From contig NZ_JASERU010000003.1 of NCBI RefSeq assembly GCF_030504985.1, positions 124,001 to 188,000 of the forward strand: 64,000 nt of DNA, given 5' to 3'. The notes under the pieces are model-generated. The model had not been told where the DNA came from. It did no database searches and saw nothing but the letters and a program-made list of their open reading frames with translations. Of the stretch, positions 47,628-56,643 are shown one piece after another (position 1 is the first letter of the stretch; every line of letters starts with the position of its first letter). The DNA is from Fulvimonas sp. R45. GTDB lineage: Bacteria > Pseudomonadota > Gammaproteobacteria > Xanthomonadales > Rhodanobacteraceae. Both the position numbers and the translations under genes were made by a program.

Positions 47628-48662
47628 ATGCTCAAGATCGACACCCACGCGCACATCCTGCCCCGCGACTGGCCCAACCTCGCGGCCAAGTACGGCAATG
47701 ACCGCTTCCCGGTGATGACCCACACCGACGGCCGCCACCGCATCTACAAGGACGGCAAGTTCTTCCGCGAGGTGTGGGATTCGGCCTTCGACCCGCAGAC
47801 GCGCATCGACGACTATGCCCGCTTCGGTGTGGACGTGCAGGTGATCTCCACCGTGCCGGTGCTGTTCTCGTACTGGGCGCCCGGCCACCAGGCGCTGGAG
47901 CTGCACCGCCACCTCAACGACCACATGGCCGGCATGTGCCGCGACTTCCCGCGCCACTACGCGGGCCTCGGCACGGTGCCGCTGCAGTCGCCCGCGCTGG
48001 CCGTGCGCGAGCTGGAACGCTGCATCGACGAGCTGGGCCTGGCCGGCGTGCAGATCGGTTCGCACTGCAACGACTGGAACCTCGACGCGCCGGAGCTGTT
48101 CCCGTTCTTCGAGGCCGCCGCCGACCTCGGCGCCGCGGTGATGGTGCACCCGTGGGACATGATGGGCGCCGACACCATGCCCAGGTACTGGATGCCGTGG
48201 CTGGTCGGCATGCCGGCCGAGCAGTCGCGCGCGGCTTGCTGCCTGATCTTCGGCGGCGTGCTGGAACGGCTGCCGAAGCTGCGCGTGATGCTGGCCCACG
48301 GCGGCGGCAGCTTCCCGTACACCATCGGCCGCATCGAGCATGGCTTCCGCATGCGCCCCGACCTGGTCGCCACCGACAATCCGCGCAACCCGCGCGAATA
48401 CTTCAAGCGGCTGTACTTCGACACCTGCGTCCACGACGACCACGCGCTGCGCTACCTGCTGGATGTGACGGGCGTCGAGCGCGTGATGCTCGGCACCGAT
48501 TATCCTTTCCCCCTGGGGGAACAACAGCCCGGCAGCGGCATCGAGGCCCTAACGCCCGACGACGCCACCCGCGCGCGGCTGTTCCACGGTACCGCACTGG
48601 AGTGGCTGGGCCTGCCGGCCCGCCGCTTCGTCCACGACGCACGTCCCCGGGAGACGGCATGA
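47628..48662 (+). CDS. 2-amino-3-carboxymuconate-6-semialdehyde decarboxylase (ACMSD)
   Basis: This 344-aa amidohydrolase-family decarboxylase has DTHAHILP with the metal-binding HxH, HPWDMMG, LAHGGGS and a metal Asp in GTDYPF. It would remove CO2 from ACMS, the ring-cleavage product of 3-hydroxyanthranilate in the kynurenine pathway. Kynureninase lies two genes downstream, which supports this role. The enzymes for the earlier steps (kynurenine 3-monooxygenase, 3-hydroxyanthranilate dioxygenase) are not in this window. Confidence 0.9.
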   Translation: MLKIDTHAHILPRDWPNLAAKYGNDRFPVMTHTDGRHRIYKDGKFFREVWDSAFDPQTRIDDYARFGVDVQVISTVPVLFSYWAPGHQALELHRHLNDHMAGMCRDFPRHYAGLGTVPLQSPALAVRELERCIDELGLAGVQIGSHCNDWNLDAPELFPFFEAAADLGAAVMVHPWDMMGADTMPRYWMPWLVGMPAEQSRAACCLIFGGVLERLPKLRVMLAHGGGSFPYTIGRIEHGFRMRPDLVATDNPRNPREYFKRLYFDTCVHDDHALRYLLDVTGVERVMLGTDYPFPLGEQQPGSGIEALTPDDATRARLFHGTALEWLGLPARRFVHDARPRETA

Positions 48663-49177
48663 ACCTGCGCCACACCTTCGCCCTGACCGCAGCCCTGCTG
48701 CTCGCCGCCGCCGGCGCCCGCGCCGCCGACGTCAGCATGGCCGGCGGCAGCGTCCACTTCACCACGCCGGCCAACTGGCTGGACATCATGCAGACCCAGG
48801 GCGACCCCGAGGTGCACGTGTTCCAGGTGCCCGACCCCTCGCCCACTGCGGCCACCAGCCTGGCGCGCGTCACCGTCACCGTGAAGCAGGTGGGCGACCT
48901 GTCCGCGTTCAACAGCTACCGCAACGCCGCCGACGCCAAGGCGCGCGGCCTCACCGGCTACCACGCCGCGCCGCTGCCCGCGGACGACGCCAACGGCAAT
49001 GCCTACACCGCGCAGGAGAACGGCGCGCAGTTCGCCTACGTCGAGTATTACTGGTACCAGGGCAACCGCGCGGTGCAGTTGCGCTGCGTGCGCCCCGCGC
49101 AGACCCAGGCCGGCGCCGCCTGGATGGCCGCCTTCGACAAGGGCTGCCACGCGCTCGCCGCCCAGCTGCACGGTTGA
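48659..49177 (+). CDS. Secreted protein of unknown function in the kynurenine locus
   Basis: This 172-aa protein has a signal peptide ending after ARA (about residue 22) and a mature domain of beta strands with two cysteines (QLRCV, DKGCH). Its start overlaps the decarboxylase stop (ATGA). It probably acts in the periplasm; no family could be recognised. Its position between two pathway genes suggests a linked role, but this is inference. Confidence 0.65.
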   Translation: MNLRHTFALTAALLLAAAGARAADVSMAGGSVHFTTPANWLDIMQTQGDPEVHVFQVPDPSPTAATSLARVTVTVKQVGDLSAFNSYRNAADAKARGLTGYHAAPLPADDANGNAYTAQENGAQFAYVEYYWYQGNRAVQLRCVRPAQTQAGAAWMAAFDKGCHALAAQLHG

Positions 49178-49257
49178 TCGTTCCGCCCGCCCCCGCCGCG
49201 CGGGGGCGGGACGGGTGGACGCCGCCCTCCGCCTTTCCGCACCGCCAGAGACGTTCC

Positions 49258-50538
49258 ATGTCCCCTGCCTACGAAGCCACCACCGCCTGGGCGCAGGCCG
49301 CCGACGCGGCCGATCCGCTGCGCGCGTTCCGCGACGAGTTCCTGATCCCGCCGCACGAGGGCCGCGACAGCGCCTATTTCTGCGGCAACTCGCTGGGCCT
49401 GCAGCCGCGCGCGGTGCGCGCCGCGGTGGAAGCCGAGCTGGACTACTGGGGCGAGCTGGGCGTGGAGGGCCACTTCAAGGGTCGCCTGCCGTGGATGGAC
49501 TACCACGAGTTCGTGCGCGACCACCTGGCCGAGGTGGTGGGCGCGCGGCCGTCCGAGGTGGTGGCGATGAACACGCTGGGCGTGAACCTGCACCTGATGA
49601 TGGTGAGCTTCTACCGTCCCACCGCTGCGCGCCCGGCCATCCTGATGGAAGCCGGCGCCTTCCCCACCGACCGCTACGCGCTGGAATCGCAGGTGCGCTT
49701 CCACGGCTTCGACCCGGCCGAGGCGCTGATCGAGCTGGAGGCCGACGAGCCGAACGGCACGCTGTCGATGGCCGCGATCGAGCGTGCGCTGGCCGAGCAC
49801 GGCCACCGCGTGGCGCTGCTGATGCTGCCCGGCGTGCAGTACCGCACCGGCCAGGCCTTCGACCTGCAGGCCATCACCGAACTGGGCCACCGGCACGGCT
49901 GCATGGTGGGCTTCGACCTCGCCCACGCCGTGGGCAACCTGCCGCTGCGGCTGCACGACAGCGGCGCCGACTTCGCCATCTGGTGCAGCTACAAGTACCT
50001 CAACAGCGGCCCCGGCGCGGTGGGCGGCGCCTTCGTGCACGAGCGCCACGCGAACACCGCGCTGCCGCGCTTCGCCGGCTGGTGGGGCCACGACAAGGCC
50101 ACCCGCTTCCAGATGGGCCCGGAGTTCGTGCCCACGCCCGGCGCCGACGGCTGGCAGCTGTCCAACCCGCCGATCCTGGCGCTGGCGCCGCTGCGGGTGT
50201 CGCTGGAGGTGTTCCACCGCGCCGGCATGGCGCGACTGCGCGAGAAGTCGCTGCGGCTCACCGGCTACCTGGAGTGGCTGGTGGACACGCAGCTCGCCGA
50301 CGTGCTGGACGTGGTGACGCCCGCCGACCCGGCGCGCCGCGGCGCCCAGCTCTCCATCCGCGTGCGCGGCGGGCGCGAACGCGGGCGCGCGCTGTTCGAG
50401 CACCTGATGGCGCACGGCGTGATCGGCGACTGGCGCGAGCCGGACGTGATCCGCATCTCGCCCGTGCCGTTGTACAACCGCTACGCCGATTGCCTGGCGT
50501 TCGCGGAGGCCGTGCGCGCCTGGGCCCGCGCCGGCTGA
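49258..50538 (+). CDS. kynU: Kynureninase
   Basis: This 426-aa PLP enzyme cleaves kynurenine or 3-hydroxykynurenine to (hydroxy)anthranilate and alanine. The PLP lysine is in IWCSYKYLNSGPG, with GFDLAHAVGN upstream holding the Asp-Ala-His contact. A FCGNSLGLQP segment near the start is typical of kynureninases. With ACMSD at 47628 it makes part of a tryptophan breakdown route. An Lrp-type regulator is convergent to it. Confidence 0.95.
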   Translation: MSPAYEATTAWAQAADAADPLRAFRDEFLIPPHEGRDSAYFCGNSLGLQPRAVRAAVEAELDYWGELGVEGHFKGRLPWMDYHEFVRDHLAEVVGARPSEVVAMNTLGVNLHLMMVSFYRPTAARPAILMEAGAFPTDRYALESQVRFHGFDPAEALIELEADEPNGTLSMAAIERALAEHGHRVALLMLPGVQYRTGQAFDLQAITELGHRHGCMVGFDLAHAVGNLPLRLHDSGADFAIWCSYKYLNSGPGAVGGAFVHERHANTALPRFAGWWGHDKATRFQMGPEFVPTPGADGWQLSNPPILALAPLRVSLEVFHRAGMARLREKSLRLTGYLEWLVDTQLADVLDVVTPADPARRGAQLSIRVRGGRERGRALFEHLMAHGVIGDWREPDVIRISPVPLYNRYADCLAFAEAVRAWARAG

Positions 50539-50592
50539 AGCCCGGCGCGCTGCCTCCGGCAGCGGTGGCCCGCGGCCGCTCCGCCAGGGCGG

Positions 50593-51063
50593 CTAGACCG
50601 GCACCGCCAGCCCCACCTTGTCGCGCGCCATCACCACGCTGGTGGTGAAGCGGCGGATGTTCGCGTTGTCGAACAGCAGGCGGCGCGAGAACGCCTCGAA
50701 GTCGGCCATGTCGCGCGCGGTCACCACCAGCACGAAATCCGCCGCGCCGGTCACGTAGTAGCACTGCTGCACGTTGGGGTCGGCGCGCGCCGCGCGGCGG
50801 AAGGCGTCCAGCACGTCGGCCCGCTCGCGCTCCATCTCCACCGACACCACGAAGCCCATCGCCTGCCCCACCGCGGCCGGGGCGACCAGGGCGACTTCCG
50901 CGGTGATCACCCCCGCCTGGCGCAGGCGCTTCAGCCGCCGCTGCACGGCCGCGGCCGACAGCCCGATGTCGGCGCCGATGTCCTCGCCGGTGGCGCGGGC
51001 GTCGCGCTGCACGCGCCGCAGGATCTCGCGGTCGAAATCGTCGAGCATGGGTTCTTCGGCCAT
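50593..51063 (-). CDS. Lrp/AsnC-family transcriptional regulator
   Basis: This 156-aa protein has an N-terminal helix-turn-helix (LDDFDREILRRVQRDAR, LSAAAVQRRLKRLRQAGVI) and a C-terminal RAM domain (YYVTGAADFVLVV), which would bind an amino-acid effector and form octamers. It converges on kynU and could regulate tryptophan/kynurenine use, as KynR-type Lrp proteins do elsewhere; the link is inferred from position. Confidence 0.85.
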   Translation of the reverse strand: MAEEPMLDDFDREILRRVQRDARATGEDIGADIGLSAAAVQRRLKRLRQAGVITAEVALVAPAAVGQAMGFVVSVEMERERADVLDAFRRAARADPNVQQCYYVTGAADFVLVVTARDMADFEAFSRRLLFDNANIRRFTTSVVMARDKVGLAVPV

Positions 51064-51211
51064 GCTTCACGATAGCCGCGGAAAACGCGGCGAGGCAACC
51101 GCAAACCGGCGCACGACGCGGCCAGGCCGCGCCGCGGACCCGGATGATGCTCGCACCCGCCGGCACGGCCTGCGGCACTCCCCCATCGTCCCGATACCGA
51201 CCGGAACCGCC

Positions 51212-51571
51212 ATGATCGACCATCTCGAACTCAAGACCCGCGACCTCGGCGCCAGCGTGCGCTTCTACGACGACGTGCTGGCCCCGCTGGGCTACGAGCG
51301 CAAGGTCGACGACGCGGCCAAGGGCTACGGCAACGGCCGCGACCTGGACTTCTTCCTCGTGGCGGGCGAGCCGTCGACGCACGTCCATTTCGCCTTCGGC
51401 GCCGCCAGCCGGTCCCTGGTCGACCGCGTCTACGAGACGGCGCGCCAGGCGGGACACAGGCTCGACCGCGCGCCGGCCTTGGCGCCGCACATCCATCCGC
51501 ACTACTACGCCGCCTACCTGCGCGACCCGGACGGACGGCTGGTGGAGTTCGTCTGCCACCGCGCGGAATGA
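51212..51571 (+). CDS. VOC-fold protein 2
   Basis: This 119-aa VOC protein has the same overall design as the one at 37327-37710 and ends in a near-identical IHPHYYAAYLRDPDGRLVEFVC. It has no nearby partner of known function, and converges on the TonB receptor gene. The substrate is unknown. Confidence 0.75.
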   Translation: MIDHLELKTRDLGASVRFYDDVLAPLGYERKVDDAAKGYGNGRDLDFFLVAGEPSTHVHFAFGAASRSLVDRVYETARQAGHRLDRAPALAPHIHPHYYAAYLRDPDGRLVEFVCHRAE

Positions 51572-51650
51572 CCCGCCGGCCCGCGCCGCCTGCCGCGGGC
51601 GGCGGATGCAGGACGCCGGCCACGGCCCATCGGAGGAGGCGGCACCGCCT

Positions 51651-54158
51651 CTACCAGTGGTAGCCGACCTTGCCGTACACGTAGGCGCCCTCGAAGCCGA
51701 ACGGCGAGCTGGACGAGTACGGGAACACGCCGTCGTTGTCCTGGTCCTCCGGCACCCGCTTCGGGTAGGTGTTGAACACGTTGTCCGCGCCCAGCGTGAA
51801 CGACCACCGGTCCACGCTGTAGCTGGCCGCCAGGTCGAGGAGCCACTTGTGCGGATACACCACGTCGTCCAGGTAGCTGGTCGAGCCGTACTCGGTGATC
51901 CGGCCGTAGCGCGTCAGCGTGCCGGTGAAGGCCCAGCGGCCGCGGTGGTAGGTCTCGGTCAGGATCACCTTGCTGCACGGCGCGGTGTCGGCGAGCAGGC
52001 CCTTGATGGCGCTGCGGTTGAGGCGCTGGAAGCTGGCGCCCAGCGAATCCAGCACCGCCGGGTTCGGACGCACGCCGGTGACCTTGTTCCTGTTGTAGGT
52101 GGCCGACAGCGTGGTCGTCAGCGTGCCCTTGTCGCCGAAGTCGCTGTAGTAGCTGGACACCCAGTCGACGCCCTGGCTGCGCACGTTGCCGGCGTTGGTG
52201 AAGTAGGAGATGCCGCTGTACTGCAGGTTGGTCACGCCGTTGGCCGCGAGGTAGCCCTTGACCGCCGGCGTCGAGAGCGAAAGCGTGCTGGACAGCGCGA
52301 TGCGGTTGCGCACGGTGATCTGGTAGGCGTCGACCGTGAGGCTGAACGCGCGGGTGGGGTTCCACACCATGCCGAAGGTGTAGTTGCGCGAGCGCTCCGG
52401 CTTCAGCGCTTCGCTGCCGAGCAGCCGGGCGATCGCGTTGTCCACCGGCACCAGGCCGCGCAGGTAGATGCCGGCCGGCAGGCCGAGCGAGTTGCCGGGG
52501 CCGAAGTACGACGAGGTCGTCTCCGAGTAGTGCTGCTGGCCCAGCCCCGGCGCGCGGAACCCGGTCGAGGCGCTGGCGCGCAGCGCGAACGCGTCGGTGA
52601 AGTCAAAGCGGCCCGACAGCGCCGCCGAGGTGGTGCCGCCGAAGTCCGAGTAGTGCTCGTGGCGCACCGCCGCGGACGCGCTCAGCCTGTCCGTGAGGTT
52701 GCCTTCCAGCTGCATGTATCCGGCAGTGCTGTGCCGTGCCACGGAGATGGCGTCCTGCGGCCCCCAGCCTGCGAAGCCCTGCGCGCCGCCCCTCACGCCC
52801 GAGTCGCCCACGTAGTACGAACCCAGCTCGCCCGCCCGCACGTCGTAGGCCTGGCGCATCCACTGCCCGCCCACCGAGAACGTCAGCGGGTTGGCGAGCC
52901 AGCCGGGCTGGATGTCGCGCGACAGGTCGACGTCGAAGGTCTGCTGCGTCGATGCCAGCTCGCCGTCGAAGAAGCCGGCCTGGGCGTCGCCGAAATCGTG
53001 CAGCAGCGCGTAGTTGACGGTGTTGAGCGTGCTGTAGAAGACCTTGTTGCCGCCGTAGTTGCCGCTCACGTCCCAGTGCCAGGCGCCCGCGGTGCCGCGC
53101 AGTCCCGCCACCAGCGAGCGGTCGATCGAGTCGCCGTGCTCCTTGGGCAGGAAGCCGTCCGGATAGACCAGGCCGATCAGCGGGTTGTTGGGCGACGGCG
53201 TGTTGGTGCCGTAGCGGAAGAAGCCGCGCGGCTCGCCCACGCGGCGGCCGTAGTGCCCGAACGCGTAGAACTCCACGCCCGGCGCCACGTCGTACTGCGC
53301 ATTGAGCAGCAGGTTCTGGTTCTTGAACGACACCGCGCCGAACTGGAACTTCTGCCCCAGCTGGGTGAAGCCGGGCCGGCGGTCCACGCCCGCGCGGTTG
53401 GTCGGGTCCTGGTTGCTGATTTCCGCCGCCAGCCGCATCCAGCCCCGGTCGCCGCCCAGCGGGAAACCGAGATCGGCCGAGCCCTGCGCCTGCCGGCCGT
53501 CGCCCGCCGAATACTCGCCGGCGTCGAGCTGCACGCCACCGCCCCGGGCGCCCTTCTTGAGGATGATGTTGACCACGCCGGCCAGCGCGTCCGAGCCGTA
53601 CTGGGCGGACGCGCCGTCGCGCAGCACCTCGACGTGGTCGATCGCCGACATGGGGATGGTGTTGAGGTCCACGCCCTGCGAACCCTGGCCGATCTGGCCG
53701 AGGCTGAGCAGCAGCGCACCGGAATGCCAGCGCTTGCCGTCCACCAGCACCAGCACCTGGTCCGGCGACAGGCCGCGCAGCTCGAACGGCCGCTGGAAGG
53801 CGAAGGTGTCCGAGGCGGACGCGAACGGGAAGTTCATCGACGGCACGGTGCGGGCCAGCGCCTGGCTCAGGTCGATCGTGCCGGTCTGCTTCAGCACCGA
53901 CGCCGGGATCACGTCGATCGGCGTCAGCGAGCTGCTCACCGTGCGGTTGCCGGCGCGCGTGCCGGTCACGATCACCGTGGACAGGTCGGCGATCTTCGAC
54001 TGTTTCGGACCCTGGGATGGTTTGGACGTCTTTACGTCCTTTCCGCCTTGCCCCGCGGCGCCCGGCGGCGCATCCTGCGCCGGCAACGGCCCGGACAGCG
54101 CGGACAATGCCGACGCGGCCAGCAGGGCGGGAATGATTCGGCCGAGACGCTCGTTCAT
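51651..54158 (-). CDS. TonB-dependent receptor
   Basis: This outer-membrane receptor has 835 aa: a signal peptide (about 1-25), a TonB box-like region, the plug (STVIVTGTR, EVLRDGASAQYGSDALAGVVNI) and a beta barrel ending in VGYHW. The start is the ATG behind GGGGAG. It would import a large ligand such as a peptide or sugar polymer. It shares a promoter module with dgcN, so a ligand containing D-glutamate is possible but not shown. Confidence 0.9.
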   Translation of the reverse strand: MNERLGRIIPALLAASALSALSGPLPAQDAPPGAAGQGGKDVKTSKPSQGPKQSKIADLSTVIVTGTRAGNRTVSSSLTPIDVIPASVLKQTGTIDLSQALARTVPSMNFPFASASDTFAFQRPFELRGLSPDQVLVLVDGKRWHSGALLLSLGQIGQGSQGVDLNTIPMSAIDHVEVLRDGASAQYGSDALAGVVNIILKKGARGGGVQLDAGEYSAGDGRQAQGSADLGFPLGGDRGWMRLAAEISNQDPTNRAGVDRRPGFTQLGQKFQFGAVSFKNQNLLLNAQYDVAPGVEFYAFGHYGRRVGEPRGFFRYGTNTPSPNNPLIGLVYPDGFLPKEHGDSIDRSLVAGLRGTAGAWHWDVSGNYGGNKVFYSTLNTVNYALLHDFGDAQAGFFDGELASTQQTFDVDLSRDIQPGWLANPLTFSVGGQWMRQAYDVRAGELGSYYVGDSGVRGGAQGFAGWGPQDAISVARHSTAGYMQLEGNLTDRLSASAAVRHEHYSDFGGTTSAALSGRFDFTDAFALRASASTGFRAPGLGQQHYSETTSSYFGPGNSLGLPAGIYLRGLVPVDNAIARLLGSEALKPERSRNYTFGMVWNPTRAFSLTVDAYQITVRNRIALSSTLSLSTPAVKGYLAANGVTNLQYSGISYFTNAGNVRSQGVDWVSSYYSDFGDKGTLTTTLSATYNRNKVTGVRPNPAVLDSLGASFQRLNRSAIKGLLADTAPCSKVILTETYHRGRWAFTGTLTRYGRITEYGSTSYLDDVVYPHKWLLDLAASYSVDRWSFTLGADNVFNTYPKRVPEDQDNDGVFPYSSSSPFGFEGAYVYGKVGYHW

Positions 54159-54304
54159 TGGAACTCCCCAATGTGACTTCAGCGGCAGCATGCGGTCCGC
54201 GTGGGCAGGGACACGGCGCACGCGCCCCTGGCGGGCGTGTTCCCGGATTTCCACCATGTCCCCGACGGCACATGCGGGTGGCGCAACGACCGCCCGCGAT
54301 GCGC

Positions 54305-54376
54305 GTCGAGCATAGTCACGGGCGCGAAGCGACTTCCAATGAAAAGACCGGCACGTCGCATAACTGGAGGTTGTGG
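54305..54376 (-). promoter_or_regulatory. Promoter module of the TonB receptor, copy shared with dgcN
   Basis: Read towards the receptor, the ~70-bp module runs CCACAACCxCCxGTTATG...GTCTTTTCATTGG, then exactly 21 bases, then TATGCT (-10, 54314-54309). The same arrangement, including the 21-base spacing, lies at 55398-55470 before dgcN. The palindrome-like ATAACxGGxGGTTGTGG half may be the LysR binding site. This would give a 5' leader of about 145 bases for the receptor. Confidence 0.75.
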
Positions 54377-54401
54377 CCTCCGCATGCCGCGGGCACCGCG
54401 C

Positions 54402-55301
54402 TCAGGCGCCCGGCAACATGCCCTGCGCGAGTTCCCGCACGTGGTCGAGGAAGCGCGCCTGCACGCAGTTCAGCGGGCTGTCCGGCCGGTAGACGGCGTA
54501 CAGCGCGACGTCCAGCTGCAGCTTCAGCGGACGCGTCTGCACCGGCTCGCGGCTGCACCGCGCGGTGAAGGGATCCACCAGCGCCAGCCCGCCGCCGCGC
54601 GCGACCAGCGAACACGCCAGCTGGTAGGTCTGCACCCAGACGTTGATCCGCGGCGCGGGCTCGATCTTGGCCAGGTGGCTCTGCAACATGTTGCCCAGCG
54701 CGTCCTGCACGGTGATGCCGATCATCGGCTGATCGGCCAGCGCGCTGATCGGCAACGGCCGCTCCAGCTCGCGCGCCGGCCACCAGCCCGGCGGCGCGAT
54801 CACCATGATGTTCCCGCGGCACAGCGGCTCCTGCTTCAGGCCGTGATGGCCGATGTCCTGCAGGGTGAGGCCGATGTCGGCCTCGCGCAGCATCAGCGAC
54901 TCGCACATCACCGCCGAGTGCTGGGTGAACAGCTCGACGATCGTCCCGGGATATGCCTGCCCCAGCCGGGCGATCGCGTCGGGCACCAGGGCCTGCGCCA
55001 GCGTGGGCGTGCAGGTCACCCGCAGCGGACGGCTTTCCGGCCGGATGATGTTCACCGACAGGCGCTGCAGGTCGTACAGCTCGCGCATGATGCGGTCGAT
55101 ATGGTGGCGCATCAGCAGCGCCTGCTGCGTCGGCTGCAGCCGCCCGCGGACGCGGCTGAACAGGGGAAAGCCCAGGTGGTTCTCAGCCTGCTGCAGGGCC
55201 TTGCTCGCGGCCGGCTGCGAGATGTTCAGCAGGTTCGCCGCCCCGGTCAGGCTGCCCGTGCTGAGGACGGCGTGGAACAGCTCGATGTAGCGCAGGCGCA
55301 T
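54402..55301 (-). CDS. LysR-family regulator of the D-glutamate locus
   Basis: This 299-aa LysR protein has an N-terminal helix-turn-helix (LSTGSLTGAANLLNISQPAASKAL) and a C-terminal effector domain. The start sits behind GAAGGGG. It is divergent from dgcN and lies upstream of the TonB receptor on the same strand. The paired promoter modules on either side make it the likely activator or repressor of both units. Confidence 0.9.
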   Translation of the reverse strand: MRLRYIELFHAVLSTGSLTGAANLLNISQPAASKALQQAENHLGFPLFSRVRGRLQPTQQALLMRHHIDRIMRELYDLQRLSVNIIRPESRPLRVTCTPTLAQALVPDAIARLGQAYPGTIVELFTQHSAVMCESLMLREADIGLTLQDIGHHGLKQEPLCRGNIMVIAPPGWWPARELERPLPISALADQPMIGITVQDALGNMLQSHLAKIEPAPRINVWVQTYQLACSLVARGGGLALVDPFTARCSREPVQTRPLKLQLDVALYAVYRPDSPLNCVQARFLDHVRELAQGMLPGA

Positions 55302-55397
55302 ATCCCCTTCCGGTCCCGTGCGGCGACGATCGCATCGAGTGCAGCACAGAACGTTTTCGCAGGCAAACCCGCCGGCCGCGCACGGCGCCGGCGGCAT

Positions 55398-55470
55398 CCA
55401 CAACCGCCGGTTATGCCACGTACCCGTCTTTTCATTGGCGACATGCCGCCGTCGATGACTATGCTCGGCG
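55398..55470 (+). promoter_or_regulatory. Promoter module of dgcN, copy shared with the TonB receptor
   Basis: The sequence CCACAACCGCCGGTTATGCC...GTCTTTTCATTGG, 21 bases, TATGCT (-10, 55460-55465) repeats the module found before the receptor at 54305-54376. Both point towards their gene and have the same internal spacing. The leader to the dgcN start would be about 130 bases. The rest of the 55302-55602 region has no gene. Confidence 0.75.
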
Positions 55471-55602
55471 CAACGCGATGGGCCGGCCGCAAGACGCGGC
55501 CGGGCAACCCGGGCGTGCAGGGACCTTTCCGGCTGCGGCCGCCGTGCGACTGCCACGCACTCCGGCTCCGCGGCGATCCGCCAACATGGAGCAACCGCCC
55601 GC

Positions 55603-56643
55603 ATGTCGAACCAAGGCGAAGAAGCCGCCGTCCGGTGGGGACCGCCGTACCTGCTGTACCTGGGCAGCGCGACCGACGACCTGGCGATCAAGACCGCCCG
55701 GGGGCTGGCCTACTGGCGGCCGCAGTGGTGCCTGGGCCAGCATCGCCGGCCCGATTGCACGGTGACGCTGGGCCTGCCCGACCTGGGCCTGGCCCAGGCC
55801 CGGGCCGCGGGCGCCGACACCATGGTGATCGGCGCGGCCAACGCCGGCGGCGTGATGGGGCCGGAGATCGTCGCCGACGCGGTCGCCGCGCTCGACGCCG
55901 GCATGAACGTGGCGGCCGGCCTGCACCACAAGCTGCGCGACAACCCCGACATCGTGGCCGCCGCGCGCCGCAACGGCCGTGCCCTGTTCGACGCGCGCGA
56001 GCCGCGGCCGAACATCCCGGTCGGCACCGGCAGGCCCCGCGCGGGGCGACGGCTGCTGACGGTGGGCACGGACTGCTCGATCGGCAAGATGTACACCGCG
56101 CTGGCGATCGAGCGCGCGCTGCGCCAGCGCGGCTGCGCGGCGGATTTCCGCGCGACCGGGCAGACCGGCATCCTGATCGCCGGCGCGGGCATCCCGGTCG
56201 ACGCAGTGGTGGCGGACTTCATTTCCGGCGCCGCCGAGGCGATCTCGCCGGCGCGCCCGGACGATGGCTGGGACCTCATCGAGGGCCAAGGTTCGCTGTT
56301 CCATCCCTCCTACGCCGGCGTGTCGCTCGGCCTGCTGCATGGCTCCAGGCCCGACGCCCTGGTGCTCTGCCACGAGCCGACGCGGCGGCACATGCGCGGG
56401 CTCCCGGATTACCCGATCCCGGACCTCGGCGACTGCCTCGAGGCCAACCTCGCCGCCGCGCGCCTCACCAATCCCGCGGTCAGGGCCGTCGGCATCGCGC
56501 TCAACACGTCGAACATGCCGGCCGACGAAGCCGCGGCGGCCTGCCGGCAAATCGGCGACCGCTTCGGCCTGCCCTGCCAGGACCCGGTCAGCATGGGCGT
56601 CGAAGCCATCGTGGACAACCTCGTCGCATGCTTCGCGAGCTGA
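55603..56643 (+). CDS. dgcN: DgcN-like DUF1611 protein (D-glutamate N-acetyltransferase)
   Basis: This 346-aa DUF1611 protein has a P-loop-like GTDCSIGKMYTA (about residues 158-169) and the family motif region with GQTGILI. In characterised DgcN-DgcA pathways this family N-acetylates D-glutamate. The next gene is a DgcA-type epimerase (16-bp overlap) and then a glutamate permease, which fits the same pathway. The DUF1611 family also contains proteins of other or unknown function, so the call relies on context. Confidence 0.78.
   Translation: MSNQGEEAAVRWGPPYLLYLGSATDDLAIKTARGLAYWRPQWCLGQHRRPDCTVTLGLPDLGLAQARAAGADTMVIGAANAGGVMGPEIVADAVAALDAGMNVAAGLHHKLRDNPDIVAAARRNGRALFDAREPRPNIPVGTGRPRAGRRLLTVGTDCSIGKMYTALAIERALRQRGCAADFRATGQTGILIAGAGIPVDAVVADFISGAAEAISPARPDDGWDLIEGQGSLFHPSYAGVSLGLLHGSRPDALVLCHEPTRRHMRGLPDYPIPDLGDCLEANLAAARLTNPAVRAVGIALNTSNMPADEAAAACRQIGDRFGLPCQDPVSMGVEAIVDNLVACFAS

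Noticed and set aside
44712-48524. Minus-strand frame of about 1270 codons opposite yeiP, FUSC and ACMSD
   Set aside because: It covers three recognisable plus-strand genes and has no domain or ribosome site.
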